Origin: Ruminococcaceae bacterium P7
GTDB taxonomy: Bacteria; Bacillota; Clostridia; Oscillospirales; Acutalibacteraceae
Length of the DNA stretch: 47,303 nt
Assembly (NCBI GenBank): GCA_900100595.1
Contig: FMUA01000020.1
Coordinates: 1-47,303 of the forward strand
Direction: 5' to 3'
A program made the position numbers and the translations under genes. Every line of letters starts with the position of its first letter. The first letter of the stretch is position 1. Below the pieces are notes generated by a model, which did not search any database, was not told the origin of the DNA, and worked only from the letters and a program-made list of their open reading frames with translations. Of the stretch, positions 42,586 to 47,303 are shown piece after piece.

Positions 42586-45045
42586 CTATACCCTCCTTTT
42601 AAGCTTTCGCCCGATGATGATACAGACAACCGATACCGTTATCAGTACTGTGCCTGCTATCAGATAAATCGTGATGCCGCCGCTGCCCGTTGCGGGTAGG
42701 ACGAAACACTTTTCATCCGTCAGCTCCATCTCGATGACAAAGGTCTTGTCGTCATTCGGAGCAACATAGGTAATATTTACGCCCGGGTAATCGGTTTCCA
42801 TCTTCTGCTCTCCCGCGCTGTCGCGCTTCTCGCTGAAGTAGAACCAGTACGGAACGACGTTGAGATCGTAGCCGGGCGGAGGTGAAATCTCCTGAATATA
42901 GTACATCGTATCGGTGCTGAATATCAGACCCTCCACGGCGTTCGTCGCAAAGACGCATCTGCCGTCCTCGTCGGTCGTCCTCTCAGCCATCAGTGTACCG
43001 TCCGCGGCATACAGTCCGTAGACCGCTCCTTCGAGATGTATATCATGATTTGCGTAATCCACCTTGAGCACGCGCACCTCATATTTGAGGTAGTCCCAAT
43101 GCTCGGAATAAGCGAATTTTCTTGTGTACCGGTAATGAGGATTGCTGAATTCGTCGTCCTCTTCCCTGTTTCCGTAGAGCCGGAAGTAAGCGTCATTGCT
43201 GATTTCGATCGTCTTGTCCGTTTCCTCGGAATACACCTGAGTGTTATAGTCAATGTAGTACGTGTAGCGTCCCAGCTTATTCAGCCGTATCTGCACGTCC
43301 GCGCCGGTATCCGTCTGCCGGACGTCTACCGTGAAATCTCTGCCCGAAACCAGCTCAAACTGACTTCCGTGCACGTCCTCAGCCGTTATCCTGACCGAGC
43401 CCGTGACGAGCTTGAGGTTATTCATCACGTCGCGTATGACGACATACTTGTCATACTGACCGTCGCCGTCCACGTCAAGCTTGGACAAGTCAGCCTTCTC
43501 CTTGTTGACCGTGATGCGGAACTCACTCTGGTAGCCGCTTCCCTCGGAAGCGCGAACCATCTCCTGCTTTTCCATGAGGTTGGAATAACGGATCTCGGCG
43601 GTCGCCTTCTTGATGTCTGTCACAATGCCGCCCGAGGAGCTTCGGTAGCTGCCTGTGAGCGTTACCTTGTTCTCGTAGCTCAGCGAATCGACGCCTGCCA
43701 GCTCGTTCTGATCCCGCAGGATATAGCTGCCGTCCGCTCCGTTGATCGCGTTCTTGTAAACGATATCGACCGTCGCGTTTTCGTCCAGGCACCAGCAGGT
43801 GCACCAGCCGGGATAATCCTTCAGCAGCGTGCAGTAGCAGTGATCGTCCTTGCTTTCAAGACAGAGCCTGCTGTCCTCGCACTGACAGCGGTTGACCAGA
43901 TACAGCTCCTTGGTCTCGTCGTCCACATAGTAGGCGATCTGAACCCTCGAATCCCTGTATACGTCCTTGATGTTGAATATCTCATAATTCGTCACATTGC
44001 CGTATGAGAGATATACATTCGTGTTCGCGGCGTTCACGGGATCGCCGAAATCGTGGAACCACTGTCTTGTTACCTCGGAACGGTCCTCGAATTTCCACTC
44101 TCTCTGGGCAAGTCCCTCTCTGTCAGCGGGGATCTTCGCCGAGATCTTGAAGTGGAAGTAGCCGTCCATTTCGCCCTCCGGCGATATCAGCCAGCCCGTC
44201 TTGGAAACCGAAGCGCTGATTTGCTCTTCAAACGAAACCGTCAGCATGATCTGACCGGAGATGTTCTGGTACAGCGAGCTTTGCTCGTCGAACGTGAACA
44301 GTATGTACGTCGAATCATCGGAAATCCGGTACGTACCGATGGTCGAGCTGCCGTTGGAGATATCGCCTGTTTTGGAGGCGAAATCTACGTCGATGCCTCT
44401 CGGCAGATAGTAGAAATACGTATCGGGAACAATCTTCGGGGAATACAGCCTGAGTATGTAGGTGTAGCCGTTTCCCGACGCCTCATACATGTTGTCTATG
44501 AGGTTGTTGTTGCTGTCATAGAGCAGGCTCTCAATGCGTCCGCCGACGCTTTCGAGATACGCCGCGAAATCCTTGTAGGCGCTCAAATCAGCGCTTCCTC
44601 TGATCGGCGGCGTTTCGTCGCCTGCGGCTCCGACAGGCTCCGCTTCCTTTGCGGGAGACGTCGACTCCTCCTCTTTGTCATAGCACTCGTCCGAGTGCGT
44701 ATGAACTTCCTTATCGCATTCCAATACTTTTTGTGATGTGTAGCATTCCTCCGTGTGAACGTGATCCTCATCCGTGTTCTCACAAATGAGCTTCTGCTCC
44801 ACGCGGTAGCATTCCTCTGTGTGCGAATGCTCCTCAATGCCGCATTTCGGTTTTGTCATCGTAATCGCCGGCAAAACCATTGCATATGCAGTGACGAACA
44901 CAACCAGCGCCGCTGCAAATGCGAACGTCCGCTTGAGAATCCTGCTCAGCGAAGTGCTGCGTATCCATCCGACTCCGCTTCGCCGGAACCATCCCGGCTT
45001 TTTCAGTTTTTTTCTTCCAGTTTTGCTTATGCTGCCATGCTTCAT
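42586..45045 (-). CDS. Large pilus tip adhesin with HTEECY repeats and LPATG signal
   Basis: 819 residues. A long basic N-terminus (1-38) precedes the signal helix (39-62) that ends VLPAITM. Three histidine/cysteine motifs follow (71-128: HSHTEECY, HVHTEECY, HTHSDECY), then an acidic linker, a large adhesin region (about 150-680), a SpaA-like domain (about 690-775, DIHLEGAVYGLY ... YYIQEISPPPGYDLN), LPATGSGG, a hydrophobic helix and a KLKRRV tail. Proteins of this make-up are usually the pilus tip subunit. A GGGAGGGGG ribosome site precedes the ATG. It lies between the signal peptidase and backbone genes. The HxHxxECY repeats look metal-binding; this is inference. Confidence 0.88.
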   Translation of the reverse strand: MKHGSISKTGRKKLKKPGWFRRSGVGWIRSTSLSRILKRTFAFAAALVVFVTAYAMVLPAITMTKPKCGIEEHSHTEECYRVEQKLICENTDEDHVHTEECYTSQKVLECDKEVHTHSDECYDKEEESTSPAKEAEPVGAAGDETPPIRGSADLSAYKDFAAYLESVGGRIESLLYDSNNNLIDNMYEASGNGYTYILRLYSPKIVPDTYFYYLPRGIDVDFASKTGDISNGSSTIGTYRISDDSTYILFTFDEQSSLYQNISGQIMLTVSFEEQISASVSKTGWLISPEGEMDGYFHFKISAKIPADREGLAQREWKFEDRSEVTRQWFHDFGDPVNAANTNVYLSYGNVTNYEIFNIKDVYRDSRVQIAYYVDDETKELYLVNRCQCEDSRLCLESKDDHCYCTLLKDYPGWCTCWCLDENATVDIVYKNAINGADGSYILRDQNELAGVDSLSYENKVTLTGSYRSSSGGIVTDIKKATAEIRYSNLMEKQEMVRASEGSGYQSEFRITVNKEKADLSKLDVDGDGQYDKYVVIRDVMNNLKLVTGSVRITAEDVHGSQFELVSGRDFTVDVRQTDTGADVQIRLNKLGRYTYYIDYNTQVYSEETDKTIEISNDAYFRLYGNREEDDEFSNPHYRYTRKFAYSEHWDYLKYEVRVLKVDYANHDIHLEGAVYGLYAADGTLMAERTTDEDGRCVFATNAVEGLIFSTDTMYYIQEISPPPGYDLNVVPYWFYFSEKRDSAGEQKMETDYPGVNITYVAPNDDKTFVIEMELTDEKCFVLPATGSGGITIYLIAGTVLITVSVVCIIIGRKLKRRV

Positions 45046-45082
45046 TCATACACCCCCTCCCGAGAGAAACCGACCGGTTAGC

Positions 45083-46120
45083 CTAGTTGATCTCTCCCAT
45101 CCGATCGAACGGCCAGACGCGGAATACAATTTTTCCGACAATCTGCTCCTCCGCCACGCAGCCCATTACGCTGCTTCGGCTGTCTACCGACGTATCGCGG
45201 TGGTCGCCGAGAACAAATATCTTGCCCGCAGGTACCTGGTACGGCAGCTTCAGATCGCATTCACCGAATGACTTTTCGGTGATATACGGCTCTTCGATCG
45301 CTTTATTATTGATGAGAACCGTGCCGTCATCATTTATGTTGACGTATTCGCCCTCAAAGGCGATAACACGCTTCACCAATATCTTATTATTGTAGTAGAA
45401 CGAAATGATATCTCCGCGCTCAAATGCCGAGCCCTTTATGGATACCACGATCTCTCCCTCCGACAAGGTCGGCGTCATCGAGGTTCCGTAAATCTGCAAA
45501 ATCGGCAAAAACAGCGTCGCCACCAATACAGCGGTCGCGGCTACCGTTATCAGCGCGAATATGGTATTGCGTACAAGTCTGCCGTTCGCCTTTTGGTTCC
45601 TCTCGCGTTTCAGCTCGGTTTCGAGCTGCTCCGTCGACGGAAGGTTCTCCGGCAAGGTCAGCGGATTGACCTTCTTTTTCCTCTGCTTCTTCTCTTTCGG
45701 CTTCTTTTCCTGTCCGAATTTTCCAAAGCTGAACGCTTTTGACTGCAGATCCTGCTGCGGCTCCTGTTCCAGCTCTTTTCCGTGCTCTTTTTGGGGCTTC
45801 GCAGCCTCCGCCTTTTTTATCCGCTCAAACGGGATCGGCTCTTTTGTCGAACCGAATTTTGGCTGATACCGGCTTTTTGACCTGCCGGGGAGCTTGATTT
45901 TCGACTCAAATATGCCCTTGATTTTGGCGCCGGCCGAAACAATTCCGCTTTTGAGCTGTTCCGTTTTCTCGGAAAAGCCCGTTGAGGCAAAGCGGGATCC
46001 CGATTTTTTCACGGACTTCTGCACAGACCTCTGCGCAGGCTTCTTCGCGGTCTGATACCGCTTTCCGCTTGCAGACTTTATTTGAATAATCTTATTCTGG
46101 TTCTTGTAATGTTTTGCCAC
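45083..46120 (-). CDS. Signal peptidase I with a long basic N-terminal extension
   Basis: 345 residues. The last 165 residues are a normal type I signal peptidase: membrane helix (184-206), catalytic Ser214 in YGTSMTPTL and Lys250 in KILVKRVIAFEGE, then the FVLGDHRDTSVDSR box. The first 180 residues are an extra cytoplasmic region rich in Lys, Gln, Ser and Pro, probably disordered; it has no recognised domain. Dedicated signal peptidases occur in pilus operons, where they help fold or process pilins. The tip gene follows after 37 nt. The long extension is unusual for this enzyme, whose usual length is about 170-200 residues. Confidence 0.95.
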   Translation of the reverse strand: MAKHYKNQNKIIQIKSASGKRYQTAKKPAQRSVQKSVKKSGSRFASTGFSEKTEQLKSGIVSAGAKIKGIFESKIKLPGRSKSRYQPKFGSTKEPIPFERIKKAEAAKPQKEHGKELEQEPQQDLQSKAFSFGKFGQEKKPKEKKQRKKKVNPLTLPENLPSTEQLETELKRERNQKANGRLVRNTIFALITVAATAVLVATLFLPILQIYGTSMTPTLSEGEIVVSIKGSAFERGDIISFYYNNKILVKRVIAFEGEYVNINDDGTVLINNKAIEEPYITEKSFGECDLKLPYQVPAGKIFVLGDHRDTSVDSRSSVMGCVAEEQIVGKIVFRVWPFDRMGEIN

Positions 46121-46152
46121 AAAGCAAACTACCCTTCCAACTTCGTCTGATG

Positions 46153-46404
46153 CTACGCCGTGTAGAGATATCTTACACTGTCTACATACTGGTCCGCAGC
46201 CTTCTGAGCGGCTTCAAAAATATTGTTGATTCTGAGCGAGGCCTCTGCAATAGAGCCCGAATGGCTCATAATCAGATCTCTGTCCTCAAGCTTTGCGTTT
46301 AATTCCGCAACCTCTGCCCTCAGCCTGTCGATCTCGCGGCTCTGCGTCAGCAAAACCTCCAACAGACCGGCACGAGACAGTTTTCTGAGCTCTCGATCCG
46401 TCAT
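46153..46404 (-). CDS. Small coiled-coil protein at the head of the pilus operon
   Basis: 83 residues from ATG at 46404, chosen because GGAGGG precedes it; upstream codons lie in the promoter. It begins MTDRELRKLSRAGLLEVLL and continues as an amphipathic coiled coil (SREIDRLRAEVAELNAKLED) then a second helix. There is no signal peptide or membrane segment, so it is cytoplasmic. Its gene leads directly to the signal peptidase (32-nt gap). Its role is unknown; a cytoplasmic partner of the long signal-peptidase extension is a guess. Confidence 0.75.
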   Translation of the reverse strand: MTDRELRKLSRAGLLEVLLTQSREIDRLRAEVAELNAKLEDRDLIMSHSGSIAEASLRINNIFEAAQKAADQYVDSVRYLYTA

Positions 46405-46429
46405 TTTCTTCCCTCCAACTACAATATGC

Positions 46430-46458
46430 AGTATATTTACAGAAAATATATATGTAAA
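46430..46458 (-). promoter_or_regulatory. Promoter of the pilus operon
   Basis: Minus-strand TTTACA (46453-46458), 17-bp spacer, TATACT (46430-46435), close to the first start codon at 46404, so the 5' untranslated part is very short. Confidence 0.65.
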
Positions 46459-46764
46459 AGACACATCATTTTGTGTCCGGATAGTAACAGTTATTACAAA
46501 TTGTTGCTTTTATTTCTTTCATGTAACAAAGTTTACTCCGATTTCCATTATTTAGCAACTGAAATTTTGCTATTTCACATTGTATTATTTGCGTTTATTG
46601 CAATTTATTTCTGTTTTTGTAATTTTTCTTTCATTTTTGTAACGATTTAGATACATTTTTTAATTTTTGTCATTTTCGCATGTTTTTTCATCTTGTCAAT
46701 GTAATATGTATGAATATTTAAATGTTTCTTTTCAGAACCGAGAAGTCGCTTTTTATAACCGGAA
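46459..46764. other. AT-rich region upstream of the pilus operon
   Basis: About 300 bases much richer in A and T than the genes around it, without a gene. Words of the form TTTTTGTAA, TTTTTAATTTTTGT and TTTTTGTCA recur (near 46610-46670), and an ATGTAACAAAGTTTAC stretch is near 46520. It may be an UP-type or regulator-binding region of the pilus promoter. Confidence 0.4.
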
Positions 46765-46800
46765 CGAAAAAACAATCCCTCTGAACCAAAGCACAGAGGG
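46765..46800 (-). terminator. Second terminator downstream of the tRNA cluster
   Basis: CCCTCTG / CAGAGGG stem with a ten-base loop; read leftwards it is followed by ATTGTTTTTTCG. It backs up the terminator at 46895. Confidence 0.75.
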
Positions 46801-46894
46801 ACTCCTATAGCACATAATGAATTGGTAATTATTTGAGATATATCGAAAGCTTGCCGACGGAATGAATAGTGAATGATGAATAGTGAATAATACA

Positions 46895-46936
46895 AAGAAA
46901 AAGAGAGAGTACCATAGGTACTCTCTCTTTTTCTTT
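46895..46936 (-). terminator. Terminator of the tRNA cluster
   Basis: A 20-bp perfect stem (AAAGAAAAAGAGAGAGTACC and its complement) with an ATA loop directly after the Gly tRNA. The T-rich descending arm (TCTTTTTCTTT) serves as the U-tract on the minus strand. The stem is much longer than usual. Confidence 0.8.
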
Positions 46937-47011
46937 GGAGCGGATGACGGGGCTCGAACCCGCTACCTCCACCTTGGCAAGGTGGCGCTCTACCAGATGA
47001 GCTACATCCGC
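46936..47011 (-). tRNA. tRNA-Gly(GCC)
   Basis: Minus strand: acceptor GCGGATG / CATCCGC, D-arm GCTCATCTGGTAGAGC, anticodon loop TTGCCAA giving GCC, TPC arm with GGTTCGAGCC, discriminator T and encoded CCA. It is the last gene of a four-tRNA cluster. Confidence 0.96.
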
Positions 47012-47020
47012 ATATTTTAT

Positions 47021-47096
47021 TGGTGCCTCCGGACGGAATCGAACCATCGACACGGGGATTTTCAGTCCCCTGCTCTACCGACTGAGCTACAGAGGC
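47021..47096 (-). tRNA. tRNA-Phe(GAA)
   Basis: Minus strand: acceptor GCCTCTG / CGGAGGC, anticodon loop CTGAAAA giving GAA, TPC loop GGTTCGATTCC, discriminator A, encoded CCA. Confidence 0.96.
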
Positions 47097-47101
47097 ATAT
47101 T

Positions 47102-47178
47102 TGGCGACCCGGAACGGGCTCGAACCGTCGACCTCTAGCGTGACAGGCTAGCGTTCTAACCAACTGAACTACCGGGCC
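47102..47178 (-). tRNA. tRNA-Asp(GTC)
   Basis: Minus strand: acceptor GGCCCGG / CCGGGTC (one G-T wobble), anticodon loop CTGTCAC giving GTC, TPC GGTTCGAGCCC, discriminator G, encoded CCA. Confidence 0.96.
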
Positions 47179-47185
47179 AAAAATC

Positions 47186-47261
47186 TGGTGGGAGTTACAG
47201 GGCTCGAACCTGTGACCCTCTGCTTGTAAGGCAGATGCTCTCCCAGCTGAGCTAAACTCCC
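47186..47261 (-). tRNA. tRNA-Val(TAC)
   Basis: Minus strand: acceptor GGGAGTT / AACTCCC, anticodon loop CTTACAA giving TAC, TPC GGTTCGAGCCC, discriminator A, encoded CCA. It is the first complete gene of the cluster here; the last 42 bases of the window upstream of it show no further gene. Confidence 0.96.
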
Positions 47262-47303
47262 TCATGCCTTGTCGCTTTCGGCTTCGCCTTATCTCTCAGC
47301 GAC

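Overview
The window looks like a chromosomal segment of a moderately GC-rich, spore-forming, Gram-positive gut anaerobe of the Oscillospiraceae/Ruminococcaceae type. The support is an alpha/beta-type small acid-soluble spore protein, a leucine T-box, AGGAGG-type ribosome sites, consensus sigma-A promoters, dockerin and cohesin-like modules with Pro/Thr linkers, and sortase-assembled pili. The genus is an inference; no species is claimed.

Layout. 1-840 holds the 5' end of a 16S rRNA gene (minus strand) fed by three tandem consensus promoters. 864-3171 holds promoter, T-box and leuA, then a convergent spore-protein gene. 3410-6836 is a two-gene operon for secreted dockerin proteins; the first carries a cysteine-desulfurase-like PLP enzyme. 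6954-8232 is a gene graveyard: a duplicated fragment of the downstream VanW gene, a 163-bp element with inverted ends, a DEAD/DEAH helicase fragment with an internal stop, and an IS4-type transposase fragment. 8371-16291 (minus) is a five-gene surface-protein operon ending in a 1965-residue adhesin-like protein. 16568-17113 holds a second, 62-bp copy of the inverted-repeat element and a small membrane protein. 17435-20121 encodes a LytS-like kinase and its regulator. 20247-23967 holds a beta-helix-like surface gene broken by two 1-nt frameshifts, then a 44-residue peptide gene. 24184-28999 is a sulfur/redox locus: Crp/Fnr regulator, four-domain CoA-disulfide-reductase/rhodanese/TusA/DsrE protein and thioredoxin, divergent from an ion-transporter-like permease, with a palindrome between the divergent promoters. 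29536-35029 holds a VanW protein, a D,D-carboxypeptidase, a frameshifted membrane protein and a GT4 glycosyltransferase. 35282-38283 encodes a scaffoldin-like protein with an internal dockerin. 38295-46458 (minus) is a complete sortase pilus operon. 46895-47261 is a Val-Asp-Phe-Gly tRNA cluster.

How the parts may work together. The scaffoldin-like protein (35387) and the dockerin proteins (3470, 5816) are candidates for one extracellular complex. Its most unusual cargo would be a secreted cysteine-desulfurase-like enzyme that keeps both the PLP lysine and the catalytic cysteine. The two-component system lies between two GLUG/beta-helix surface genes and may control them. In the pilus operon the accessory signal peptidase, tip protein, backbone pilin, pilin sortase, anchor pilin and a small second sortase form an assembly line.

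Limits. All calls come from reading the sequence and recalling families; no search was run. Protein-coding coordinates are firm; promoter and hairpin positions may be off by a base or so. Three probable 1-nt deletions, two of them in homopolymers, disrupt otherwise good genes and could be real decay or sequencing error.
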